From the NCBI GenBank assembly GCA_038400315.1, contig CP151667.1:248001-312000 (forward strand): 64,000 nucleotides of DNA, in the 5' to 3' direction. The notes beneath the pieces were generated by a model. The model was given only the letters and a program-made list of their open reading frames with translations, was not told the origin of the DNA and ran no database searches. This document shows, in pieces, positions 1-8,183 of this stretch. The stretch's first letter is position 1; each line of letters starts with the position of its first letter. The DNA is from Isosphaeraceae bacterium EP7. GTDB lineage: Bacteria > Planctomycetota > Planctomycetia > Isosphaerales > Isosphaeraceae. The position numbers and the translations under genes are program-made.

Positions 1-1807
1 GGTAGACGTCGGCGGGAGCGGGAGGTCCGTTCGCAGGGTCTTGAGTCCGCAGCGGCACCATGGGTCGAGTCACGACGAAGATGGATTCGGTCGCGATCCC
101 TGGGCCGCGGATCAGGAGCGTCGCGATCCGCTCTCGGCCGATTCCTCGAAGCGTGAATAGGCCCTTGCCATCGGCGACGGCCGGGGGATAGAGGGACGTG
201 AAGTCGAATCCAGACCACCAGTTCATCAGCCCGTCCTGGGCGGTCAATGCCTCGCCGCCGGCTTGGATCGCGCGTAGCCAGTCGTCGAGATTGCCCTTCG
301 GGGACCAGCGGATTCCGACGAGTTCGGCAGTGGCGCCGGCCACCGGTCGACCCTTGCTGTCGAGCACCCGGCCGACGATGGGGACGTCGTCCACGGCGAA
401 TTTCAGGACGGCCTCGCCGGCCGAATCGGCGAAGGCGGGGCCAAAGCCCTCGGCCATGGCGGCGAGCATCCGCTTCTCGGGCTTATCTGAACCCGGCTTG
501 TGGGCGGGCCCGGCGGGGGGCCGGAACGTGCCGTCGGGGCCGGTGGTCGCGACGAGAGTGAGAGCATAGGACCGGCCGATCTTCCTGTCCTCGTCGGGCT
601 CTCCGTAGACCCTGGCGCCGGCGACGGGCCTGCCGTCGGGGTCGACCACCCTCCCGAGTTTGGAATCAACGCGAATGGATGCTTTTGGGGATTCGGCCGT
701 CGCCGGTTGCTGGGGAGGCCCCGCATTGGCGGGGCTCAGGGTGAGCGAGGCGAGGCCCAGAATCAGGGCGGTGGCGGCGGTGTTGAGGGCGAGGTTCCAC
801 CTGCGCGGGCAGGCGGATTCGACCTGGGCATCGAGGTCGAGGAGCATGACAATCCTCCGTTTGAGCTGCGACGGACGCTCGAACAGGGCGAGCGCGCCTC
901 CGGCGGCACGCGGGTAGGCGGGAGAGTGCTGAGACCAGGCGAGGAGGGCCTCGGCGTAGGGGAGGCGGCCGTTGAGTTCGGCCGCGGCGGCGTCGGCGAG
1001 TGCTTCCTGGTCGTCCCGGATGCGGCGGCGGAGCCACCAGTAGGCGGGGTGCAGGTAGAGGATCGGCAGCAGGAGACGCAGCAGGGCGACCAACCAGAGG
1101 TCGCGGTTGCGGATGTGGGCCCACTCGTGGGCGAGCGCGGCGTCCAGGCGGGACTCGGGGGCTCCCTCGGCGAGGTTGGCCGGGAGGATGATGGTGGGGC
1201 GGGCAAGCCCCATGGCCAGCGGTTGATGCAACGATTCGCTGATGAGAAGGCGGGGCGCTGGGCCAAAGTCGCCAACGATCCTTGCGAGGGCCTCGCGGGC
1301 GTGCTCAGGGGCCGGTCTGGCCCGGCGCCTGAGCGTCGTGACGCGGCAGGCCCCGAGCGCGAGCCAGGCCAGCATCAGGACGAAACCGGCCAGGAGTGCG
1401 GCCCTGATGATTTGCGACCGGGACAATGTGGCGGGGGACATGGGGGCGGTCGAGGGGCGGCGAGAAGGCTCGGCCGTGGAGGGCTCGGGGCGTCGATCGG
1501 CCTTCGTGATGCGGCTAATCGTCGGTCGTTCGACCGGATGCATCTGATCTATGCCGGCATGAGCGATTGACAATGCTGTGGCGGTAGGCCCGGCCCGGGG
1601 TGGCAGGACGTTGGCCCTCGGCCACGACGGCAGCATGGCGAACGCCAGCAGGCCGAAGAGGCCGAGCAGGGCGGCGCGGGCAACGGCCAGGCGGCGGGCG
1701 GGCTGACGGATTGCGGCCGAGGCGAGGCAGGCGGCGAGGAGGACGACGGTCGCGGCGGCGTACCAGTCGAGCGCCGATGGCCAGGGGGTTTCGAAGGGGC
1801 CGATCAT
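1..1807 (-). CDS. BlaR1-type M56 family zinc metallopeptidase with carboxypeptidase-regulatory-like repeats (3' end cut by window)
   Basis: Reading frame open from an ATG at 1807 to the window edge, about 602 codons, so the C-terminus is missing. The first ~40 residues and a stretch near residues 155-175 are hydrophobic. HEWAH, with its first His at residue 227, is the M56 zinc/catalytic motif. After a further hydrophobic helix the protein continues into modules beginning VVDPDGRPVAGARVYG and VLDSKGRPVAGATAEL, typical of carboxypeptidase-regulatory-like beta-sandwich domains. In the BlaR1/MecR1 family a membrane protease senses a signal and inactivates the BlaI repressor. Its start overlaps the BlaI stop by 4 bp, so the two are co-transcribed and probably translationally coupled. 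The signal is unknown; beta-lactam sensing should not be assumed in planctomycetes. Confidence 0.85.
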   Translation of the reverse strand, partial: MIGPFETPWPSALDWYAAATVVLLAACLASAAIRQPARRLAVARAALLGLFGLLAFAMLPSWPRANVLPPRAGPTATALSIAHAGIDQMHPVERPTISRITKADRRPEPSTAEPSRRPSTAPMSPATLSRSQIIRAALLAGFVLMLAWLALGACRVTTLRRRARPAPEHAREALARIVGDFGPAPRLLISESLHQPLAMGLARPTIILPANLAEGAPESRLDAALAHEWAHIRNRDLWLVALLRLLLPILYLHPAYWWLRRRIRDDQEALADAAAAELNGRLPYAEALLAWSQHSPAYPRAAGGALALFERPSQLKRRIVMLLDLDAQVESACPRRWNLALNTAATALILGLASLTLSPANAGPPQQPATAESPKASIRVDSKLGRVVDPDGRPVAGARVYGEPDEDRKIGRSYALTLVATTGPDGTFRPPAGPAHKPGSDKPEKRMLAAMAEGFGPAFADSAGEAVLKFAVDDVPIVGRVLDSKGRPVAGATAELVGIRWSPKGNLDDWLRAIQAGGEALTAQDGLMNWWSGFDFTSLYPPAVADGKGLFTLRGIGRERIATLLIRGPGIATESIFVVTRPMVPLRTQDPANGPPAPADVY

Positions 1808-2214
1808 CGAGATCCCCCCTTCTCTCCTCGCGCCTGGGCCTGTTTCTTGGCCTCGGCGATCAGGGCCTCGATCTCCTCGAGCTCGGCGAGCGAGGGCTTG
1901 CGCGACTGGAGGGCGCGGGCGACGTACTCGCCCATGGCGCCGTCGAAGACCTGGTCGAGGAACCCTCCGGCCAGGCTGCGGAAGACGCTGTCGCGGCGGA
2001 CCTTGGCGAAGTAGGCGTAGGCCTTGCCGGCGGGCTCGTGGCCGACGAGCCCCTTCTGCTCCATGGTCTGGAGCAGGCTGAGCGCCGTGGTGTAGGCCAT
2101 GCCCCCCTCGCCGGGCTCGAGCTGGTTATAGACTTCGCGGACGGTGCAAGGGCCGCGGGCCCAGAGGACCTTGAGCGCCTCCAGCTCCCGCGAAGTGGGG
2201 GTGGGATCGGCCAT
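1804..2214 (-). CDS. BlaI/MecI/CopY-family transcriptional repressor
   Basis: 136 aa, the usual length for this winged-helix family. The N-terminal half matches the family pattern (PTSRELEALKVLWARGPCTV, then EVYNQLEPGEGGMAYTTALS, which is the recognition-helix region). The middle holds the MEQKGLVGHEPAGKAYAYF wing. The C-terminal helices mediate dimerisation in characterised members. A clear AGGAG Shine-Dalgarno lies 7-8 bases before the ATG. The gene ends in an ATGA overlap with the M56 peptidase gene. By family knowledge it represses its own operon until the partner peptidase causes its cleavage. Confidence 0.93.
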   Translation of the reverse strand: MADPTPTSRELEALKVLWARGPCTVREVYNQLEPGEGGMAYTTALSLLQTMEQKGLVGHEPAGKAYAYFAKVRRDSVFRSLAGGFLDQVFDGAMGEYVARALQSRKPSLAELEEIEALIAEAKKQAQARGEKGGSR

Positions 2215-2251
2215 CGTCGTCTCCTACGGGAAGAGGCGTAGCAGCGGATCG

Positions 2252-2280
2252 TATGGTACTGTCCGTCCCGTAGAAGTCAA
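2252..2280 (-). promoter_or_regulatory. Candidate promoter/operator of the blaI-M56 operon
   Basis: On the minus strand a TTGACT -35 box (2280-2275) is followed after 17-19 bases by weak -10 candidates (ACCATA/CATACG). The spacer contains TACGGGACGGACAGTA (about 2258-2273), whose TAC...GTA ends recall the TAC/GTA half-sites of BlaI operators. The -35 is good and the -10 is poor; the assignment to BlaI is inference. Confidence 0.4.
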
Positions 2281-2470
2281 CGGGTCGTTCTGCGTGAATT
2301 CCGCAGGTGGGACGTGCCCGGCCGATGAGGACGGCATCGCCGGGCCCGCTGGCCTTGGGGTTCGCGTTCAGGATGCGGGCCGCCGCATCAAGCCGGGTCC
2401 GGACCGCTGCCGAGAGCCAATCGGCCCCGGGGCATCGCGGTCTCGGACGATTGCTCGCGGCCCACCGCGT

Positions 2471-3499
2471 TCACTTTCGAAGGCCGAGGAGGCGGGCACC
2501 CTTCGACTTGGTCTGCTTCAGGAGCCGTTTCAGGTGATAAGGCCGAGCGAACTGGAGCCAGGCGAGGGAGGAGTCGACCCTTCTGGAGATGGGGCCCGTC
2601 TCCTGAAGGAGCAGGGCTTGAGAGGCGATCCAATGGAACATCTGGTCGGGCCCGAAGTTGTCTTCCCAGGCCTGACGGGCCGCCTTGCCCATCGCGACGG
2701 CGTCCGCCTCGCGCTCGCGGAGGATGGCCGGGATGCGGTCGATCTGATCCTCGCGGATGCGCAACGAGCATCGACCCCAGTCGATCCCATCGGGCTCGAC
2801 CCATGCATCCGAGACGATGATCGGGGCCCGCCCCATCTCGAGCGACTCGAAGACCCGGAAGCTCGACGACCCCGTCCCCCGAGGGCAGAGGCTGAACTTG
2901 CTGGCAAGCGTCATCTCGACGTAATACCGCTTCATCTCGTTCAATCGAGCCTCATCCCCCGCGCGGATGGCATCCACGAACGGGCCTGAGGTATCCTCGA
3001 GGAGGATCCGATCGTCCCGGAGCTGGAGCATCCTCAGGCGAACGGCCTTGTTCTTGGCGCTCCCGATGAACGAGGCGAGCCAACCGACGTCGGTCGGCAT
3101 CTGGTCGAGCGGGCAGTAGCGAAGGAACGGGTTCGAGTCGACGAGGTAAGGGCCTGAGCGGGCGACCGACCTGCGGTGCCATCCGCGTTCCATGGAGGCA
3201 TAGATCCCCGGCATGAGCGGCACGATCCGATCCATGCCCGAGATGATGACGCTCTTGTCGCGATACTTGCGGAAGACCGGGTCGCTGCGGATCTGTTCGA
3301 AGTAGGGGCCGCTCGCCGAGTCGTCGCGATGGGATTCGCAGAAGAGAATCAGATCCGCCCGGTCCGGGGCATCGACCGTCTCGTGCTCTCGCCGGCGATC
3401 GGTGGCGGCTGCGGCTTGCAAGACGCGCAGGGGGACCAGATTCGCGTCGCCCTCGGAGCCCGACTTTTCCGCGACGCTGGTCAGATAGATGCGTGCCAT
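2471..3499 (-). CDS. Exostosin-like (GT47-type) glycosyltransferase
   Basis: 342 aa, cytoplasmic, no signal peptide. The C-terminal half carries the segment KFSLCPRGTGSSSFRVFESL (about residues 205-225), then MGRAPIIVSDAWVEP. This matches the conserved exostosin/GT47 pattern in which a CPRG..s.R..E motif is followed by a G..PVIvsD sugar-nucleotide-binding strand. The N-terminal half is variable, as usual. Likely transfers a sugar onto a cell-surface polysaccharide; donor and acceptor cannot be read from the sequence. It stands alone, divergent from the polyketide operon and convergent with no sugar gene. No strong ribosome binding site precedes the ATG. Confidence 0.75.
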   Translation of the reverse strand: MARIYLTSVAEKSGSEGDANLVPLRVLQAAAATDRRREHETVDAPDRADLILFCESHRDDSASGPYFEQIRSDPVFRKYRDKSVIISGMDRIVPLMPGIYASMERGWHRRSVARSGPYLVDSNPFLRYCPLDQMPTDVGWLASFIGSAKNKAVRLRMLQLRDDRILLEDTSGPFVDAIRAGDEARLNEMKRYYVEMTLASKFSLCPRGTGSSSFRVFESLEMGRAPIIVSDAWVEPDGIDWGRCSLRIREDQIDRIPAILREREADAVAMGKAARQAWEDNFGPDQMFHWIASQALLLQETGPISRRVDSSLAWLQFARPYHLKRLLKQTKSKGARLLGLRK

Positions 3500-3823
3500 G
3501 TTGGACTCGAGTTGCCCCTTGGATCAGATCGGCCGACGTGGTCGGGGCCGTCGAGGAGCGTCCCTGCGAGATGACCCGATGCCCACTCCGCGAGGTCTCG
3601 ATTCTCCGATCGCGGGGCGTCCGGTCAATGGGGAGCCGGCCCACGGCGGATGCGGGCGGGTCGAGCGTCCCGGTCTCATGGCCACGCCCGGCGATGAGGT
3701 GCCCTGGCCGTGCGACTGCCGGCCGAGGTGAGGTCATGCTCGACGCCGATGCCCGCCGCGCTTAGAACTAGCGGTGCGTCGGGCGTCGGTTTACGGAGCG
3801 GTGAGATTGGCCTTGGGGGTGGG
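3500..3823. other. Divergent intergenic region, no gene seen
   Basis: About 320 bp between the divergent glycosyltransferase and methyltransferase genes. An open frame runs from 3710 into the methyltransferase, but its extra N-terminus is low-complexity and unlike the family. No convincing promoter boxes, hairpins or small ORFs were recognised here. Confidence 0.5.
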
Positions 3824-4549
3824 ATGGGCCTTGTGAGCGATTTGAGGACCCGGCACAGGACGCCGGAGGTGATGGATCAGCCGGGGCTGGACGGCGCGGC
3901 GCATCGCGAGGCGCTGGAGGCCTTGCGGCGGGTGAACGGGCTGAGCGCCGGGGTCCGGGCGGTCTGGCCCCTGATCCGGGCGTTCTCCGAGGAGCGGCGG
4001 CGCAAGGGCGACTCGCGGCCGGTCCGCGTGCTGGACCTGGCGACCGGCGGCGGAGACTTCCCGGTCCGGCTCTGGAAGCGGGCCCGGAAGGCGGGGGTCG
4101 CCCTGGAGATCGCCGGGTGCGACATGAGCGACCTGGCCGTGGACCACGCCTCGGCGCACGCGTTGAACGCCGGCGCGGCGGTCCGGTTCTTCCGGCATGA
4201 CGTGCTGGCCGACCCGCTGCCCGAGGGGTACGACGTGCTGACCTCGTCGCTCTTCCTGCATCACCTGGACGAGCCCGAGGCGATCGAACTGCTGAGGCGG
4301 ATGCGCCAGGCGGGCGAGCTGGTGCTGGTGGACGACCTGCTGCGATCTCCCGTGGGCTGGCTGCTGGCCTATGCGGGAATCCGGATCCTGTCGCGGTCTA
4401 AGGTGGCGCATGTCGATGGTCCATTGTCGGTCGAGGGGGCGTTCACCTGCGAAGAAGTCAGGGAGTTGGCCCGATTGGCGGGCTGGCCCGAGGCGGACGT
4501 GACCCCGCGCTTCCCTTGCCGGTTCCTGCTGGTCGGGCGGCGGGCATGA
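3824..4549 (+). CDS. Class I SAM-dependent methyltransferase of a type III PKS cluster
   Basis: 241 aa from the ATG at 3824, chosen because the conserved N-terminus RTRHRTPEVMDQPGLD begins just after it. A frame from 3710 adds unconvincing sequence. SAM-binding motif I is VLDLATGGGDFPVRL (about residue 70), with an acidic motif II (IAGCDMSD) and a post-motif LTSSLFLHHLD. It is the first gene of a tight three-gene operon with a flavoprotein (4-bp ATGA overlap) and a type III polyketide synthase. By analogy with Streptomyces srsA-srsB-srsC, it probably methylates a phenolic-lipid or quinone-like product. Confidence 0.85.
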   Translation: MGLVSDLRTRHRTPEVMDQPGLDGAAHREALEALRRVNGLSAGVRAVWPLIRAFSEERRRKGDSRPVRVLDLATGGGDFPVRLWKRARKAGVALEIAGCDMSDLAVDHASAHALNAGAAVRFFRHDVLADPLPEGYDVLTSSLFLHHLDEPEAIELLRRMRQAGELVLVDDLLRSPVGWLLAYAGIRILSRSKVAHVDGPLSVEGAFTCEEVRELARLAGWPEADVTPRFPCRFLLVGRRA

Positions 4550-5670
4550 CCATCGACTCCTATGACGCGGTGGTGGTGGGCGCGGGCCCTGCCGGGTCGA
4601 TGACAGCCCGCGAACTGGCGAGGCGCGGGGCGCGGGTGCTGCTGGTCGACCGGGCGACGTTCCCTCGATCGAAGGTCTGCGGCTGCTGCGTCAATCCTCG
4701 GGCGTTGCATGTGCTGGAACTGGCGGGTCTGGGCGGCCTTGCGGCCAGCCTGGGGGCGGTCCCGCTCACGAGCATGGAGCTTGCCAGCGGCGGGCGGCGT
4801 GCCGTGATCGGGCATCCGCTGGGCGTCGCACTGTCGCGTGAGGCATTCGACCTGGCCTTGATCGAGGCGGCAATGGACGCGGGGGCGAGCTTCGAGCCTG
4901 GGACGACGGCGACACTGCTCCAGCGGGATGATGACGGCGGGCGAGGGGTCAGGCTGCGGCGCGACGGCGTCGAGTGGCGGGTTCGAGGTCGGTTCGTGGT
5001 CTCGGCGACGGGCCTGGCCGATTCGCTGGCCGAGGGAGGCGGGCCTGCGGGGGGGCGCGGGCACCGGCTTGCCGCGGGTTCCAAGATTGGCGCGGGTTGC
5101 GTGGCCCCTCGGGTGCCCGACGGGTACGCGGCCCATCGGATCTGGATGGCCTGCGGGGCCGATGGGTATGTGGGGCTGGTTGCCCTGGAAGACGGCCGGC
5201 TCGACCTGGCCGCCGCGATGCGGCCCGAGGCCGTCCGGGATGCCGGCGGGATCGGTCGGCTGGCGGCCGAGATCCTGGCGACGGCCGGCCTGCCGCCGGT
5301 CCCCGGGGTGGAATCGCTCGCCTGGAAGGGGACGCCCGCGCTGACCCGGACGGCGCATAAGTTGGCCGAAGGGGGCGTCTTCCGGGTGGGGGACGCCGCC
5401 GGCTACGTCGAGCCATTCACCGGCGAGGGCATGGCCTGGGCGCTGGCTGGGGCCCTGAAATTGGCCGAGATCCTGGCCTGCGGAGACCCCTCGACGGCCG
5501 AGCGGGCCTGGGCTGAAGCCCACCGCCGCGAGGTGGGACGGCGGCAGGTTGTCTGCCGGGCGGCGAGGCTGGTCTTGCGCACACCCTGGATGATGCGGGG
5601 TCTGTTGCCTATCCTGAGAGGATGGCCGACCCTGGCAAGGCCGGTGATCCGGGCGATGCACCACGCCTGA
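4546..5670 (+). CDS. FAD-dependent oxidoreductase (geranylgeranyl-reductase/UbiH-like flavoprotein)
   Basis: 374 aa. The start is the ATG overlapping the methyltransferase stop (ATGA); the frame opens upstream at 4516, but the Rossmann fold begins right after this ATG. The dinucleotide-binding motif is DAVVVGAGPAGSMTARELA (residues ~5-24). A mid motif FPRSKVCGCCVNPRALHV and a C-terminal GDAAGYVEPFTGEGMAWAL are the FAD-binding signatures of the PHBH/UbiH-like superfamily. It probably hydroxylates or reduces the polyketide or phenolic intermediate made by the downstream synthase. It is soluble, with a hydrophobic C-terminal region (LPILRGWPTLARPVI). Confidence 0.85.
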   Translation: MTIDSYDAVVVGAGPAGSMTARELARRGARVLLVDRATFPRSKVCGCCVNPRALHVLELAGLGGLAASLGAVPLTSMELASGGRRAVIGHPLGVALSREAFDLALIEAAMDAGASFEPGTTATLLQRDDDGGRGVRLRRDGVEWRVRGRFVVSATGLADSLAEGGGPAGGRGHRLAAGSKIGAGCVAPRVPDGYAAHRIWMACGADGYVGLVALEDGRLDLAAAMRPEAVRDAGGIGRLAAEILATAGLPPVPGVESLAWKGTPALTRTAHKLAEGGVFRVGDAAGYVEPFTGEGMAWALAGALKLAEILACGDPSTAERAWAEAHRREVGRRQVVCRAARLVLRTPWMMRGLLPILRGWPTLARPVIRAMHHA

Positions 5671-5771
5671 CCCCCTCGACGGGCCCCCCTCAAGCCACGA
5701 GCGAAGAGGCGGATCGGGCCGATCCCGGCCCTCGTTCGCCCCAATCCGAATTTGCAGAACCGAAGGATCAG

Positions 5772-6878
5772 ATGATGAAAGCCGCGTTGCTCGGCGTGGG
5801 GACGGCAGTCCCTGCGCTTCGGATCAGCCGCTCGGAATCGGTCGATGCCGCCGGAACCCTCTGTGCGGAGACCGACGATCACGCCGGGCTGCTGGAGAGC
5901 CTGTATCGGCAGGCGGGCGTCCAGTCGCGACACATCGTGTTCAGCCGAGAGGAGTTCCGTCGCGTCGTCTATGACGAGGGGGACTTCCAGTCGGCCTTCA
6001 GCTCCAAGGGGAAGGGCGACCTCGGGCCGTCGACCTCCGAGCGGATGACCCGGTACGAGCGCGAGTCGGTGCCGCTGGCGCTGGAGGCCAGCCGGGCGGC
6101 GGTCGCGGAGGCGGGCATTGATGTCGGCTCGATCACGCACGTGGTGACGGTCTCGTGCACCGGGATGTCGGCGCCCGGGATGGACATCGCCCTGATCAAG
6201 GGGCTGGGGTTGCAGGCGACCGTCGAGCGGACGCACGTCGGGTTCATGGGGTGCCATGGGGCTTTGAATGGATTGCGGGTGGCCCGGGGCCTGATCGCGG
6301 CCGAGCCGAACGCACGGGTCCTGCTTTGCGCCGTCGAGCTTTGCAGCCTGCACTATTCGTATGGCTGGAACCCCAAGAAGGTCGTGGGCAACGCCCTCTT
6401 CGCCGACGGTGCCGCGGCCCTGGTGCTTGGGGCCGAATCGGAGAAGCGTGGCGACGGCTGGCGGCTGGCGGCGAACGGTGCCTGCCTGTTCCCGGACTCA
6501 GAGAAGGCGATGGCCTGGAATGTCCGCGACCACGGCTTCGACATGATCCTGTCCTCCCGTGTACCCGGCCTGATCGCCGAGCACCTGCGGCCCTGGCTGG
6601 TCCGCTGGCTGGCCGGGCATGGCCTGCGCATCGAGGACGTCGCGAGCTGGGCGGTCCACCCCGGCGGCCCTCGGGTCCTGACGTGTGTGGAAGAGGCCCT
6701 GGGGCTCCCCGAGGGGGCGACGGAGGTCTCGCGGTCGATCCTGGAGTCGCACGGGAACATGTCGTCGACGACCGTGATCTTCATCATCCAGGAGTTGATG
6801 CGTCGGGGTGCGGGCTTACCCTGCGTCTCGCTCGGGTTCGGGCCCGGGCTGGCGGCCGAGGCGGCCCTTTTCGCCTGA
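5772..6878 (+). CDS. Type III polyketide synthase (chalcone/stilbene-synthase-like)
   Basis: 368 aa from 5772 (an ATG directly follows at 5775); AGGA lies just upstream. The catalytic triad is visible: Cys129 in TVSCTGMSAPG, His296 in WAVHPGGPRV and Asn329 in SHGNMSSTTVIF. LSFGFGPG-like CVSLGFGPGLAAE closes the protein. Type III PKSs condense a starter acyl-CoA with malonyl-CoA; in bacteria a neighbouring methyltransferase and flavoprotein usually mean alkylresorcinol, alkylpyrone or alkylquinone lipids. It is the last gene of the three-gene operon, 101 bp after the flavoprotein. Product and chain length cannot be deduced here. Confidence 0.92.
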   Translation: MMKAALLGVGTAVPALRISRSESVDAAGTLCAETDDHAGLLESLYRQAGVQSRHIVFSREEFRRVVYDEGDFQSAFSSKGKGDLGPSTSERMTRYERESVPLALEASRAAVAEAGIDVGSITHVVTVSCTGMSAPGMDIALIKGLGLQATVERTHVGFMGCHGALNGLRVARGLIAAEPNARVLLCAVELCSLHYSYGWNPKKVVGNALFADGAAALVLGAESEKRGDGWRLAANGACLFPDSEKAMAWNVRDHGFDMILSSRVPGLIAEHLRPWLVRWLAGHGLRIEDVASWAVHPGGPRVLTCVEEALGLPEGATEVSRSILESHGNMSSTTVIFIIQELMRRGAGLPCVSLGFGPGLAAEAALFA

Positions 6879-6888
6879 CCGGAGCAGG

Positions 6889-6905
6889 CCGGAGGATTCC
6901 TTCGG
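6889..6905 (+). terminator. Hairpin just after the polyketide synthase gene
   Basis: CCGGAGG / CCTTCGG pair into a 7-bp stem (one G-U) with loop ATT, 11 bases after the stop. No T-tract follows, so intrinsic termination is uncertain. Confidence 0.35.
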
Positions 6906-7063
6906 CGGGTTGTCGCGTGACCTCGTCCCCCGACCGATCCGCTCGAAGGGATCCGATCCTCGTGCCCCGAAGGAAGGCGACCGGCGATCGCTAAGATTTG
7001 CCGACCCCGCACGTTATCCTGGTAGGCATCCCTTCAGCCGACCTTGGAACGTGAGGTATTGTC

Positions 7064-7978
7064 ATGGCGACTCAGTGGGCGCGTTACCTGGCCGCGTGCG
7101 TCGTGACGATCCTGGGCGGTTGCTCGGAGGTCCAGTACGAATCTTCCTCGGCGAAGATCGCTTTCTCGCCCAGGTCGCCTGCGCCTGTTCAGGCAGAGCG
7201 GGCGGCCACGCCGGCAGCGGACGCGACGACCGCTTCTCCGATGACGCCGGGCGGGGAGGTTCCGCCCGCGATGCCCCGCAAGATCATCTACAACGGATAT
7301 ATCGATCTCGTCGTCGACGACCTCGGCGGCGTCGAGTCCAAACTGATGGCGCTGCTCAAGGGGAGGAACGGCTACGTCTCGGAGACCAATGTCTCCGGTT
7401 CGCCCGGTTCGCAACGCTCCGGCGCGTGGAAGGTCCGCGTGCCGGCCGAGCACTTCACCGAGCTGATGGCCACCATCGCCGGGCTGGGAGAACTGCGGTC
7501 GACCCGCACCGACTCGCAGGACGTGAGCGAGGAGTTCTACGACATCGAGGCCCGGATCGCGGTCAAGAAGCAGGAGGAGAAGCGGCTCCTGAAGATTCTC
7601 GACGAGGCGGCCGGGAAGCTGAAAGACATCCTGGAGGTCGAGAAGGAATTGAGCCGGGTCCGCTCCGAGATCGAGCAGATGGAGGGGAGGCTCCGCTGGC
7701 TCTCCCACAACTCCTCCCTGAGCACGATCAGCCTGACCGTCACCGAGATCAAGGACTATGAGCCGCCGGTGGCGCCGACCTATGCCCAGCAGGTGACGCG
7801 GCGTTTTCAGGCTTCGATGACGAGCGTCGGCGAGTTCCTCTTGCAAGCCTCGCTATTCGTCGTGGGAATCGTCCCCTGGCTGGTCGTGATCATCCCCGCC
7901 GGTGTTCTCGCCTTGCTCGCCTTCCGGCGGTTCAGGGCACGCGTGGCCCTCAGGGCGCCTCATCCCCTTCAGTCGTAG
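7064..7978 (+). CDS. DUF4349-domain lipoprotein
   Basis: 304 aa. The signal sequence ends in a lipobox (ILGGC, Cys21), so the protein is probably lipid-anchored. After a low-complexity linker, the DUF4349 domain starts at PRKIIYNGYIDLVVDDL (about residue 71). It contains the typical DSQDVSEEFYDIEARIAVKKQ segment, then a coiled coil (about 170-215; EVEKELSRVRSEIEQMEGRL). A strong C-terminal membrane helix lies near residues 262-287, followed by a basic tail. The architecture suggests an envelope protein anchored at both ends. The family function is unknown. It is monocistronic by spacing. Confidence 0.82.
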   Translation: MATQWARYLAACVVTILGGCSEVQYESSSAKIAFSPRSPAPVQAERAATPAADATTASPMTPGGEVPPAMPRKIIYNGYIDLVVDDLGGVESKLMALLKGRNGYVSETNVSGSPGSQRSGAWKVRVPAEHFTELMATIAGLGELRSTRTDSQDVSEEFYDIEARIAVKKQEEKRLLKILDEAAGKLKDILEVEKELSRVRSEIEQMEGRLRWLSHNSSLSTISLTVTEIKDYEPPVAPTYAQQVTRRFQASMTSVGEFLLQASLFVVGIVPWLVVIIPAGVLALLAFRRFRARVALRAPHPLQS

Positions 7979-8183
7979 AAGGGACGGGCCGGAGAAGCCT
8001 GAACGAAGGGAAACGGGGTAAGGGCGACGCAGTTGGCCCGAAACCGGGCCAGACGGCCGGCCATCCGAGCAATTCCCGCAGGGTGGGCACCGCCCACCGA
8101 GGGGGCCAGGGGATTGCCCGCTCCCCTGCCCTTGGATCACCGTCTTGTCAAAGAACCCCACATCCCGCGAAGGCCCGCCAGCC

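Noticed and set aside
500-1570. Long plus-strand ORF of 356 codons
   Set aside because: Antisense shadow of the M56 peptidase gene; Gly/Arg-rich with no family likeness.
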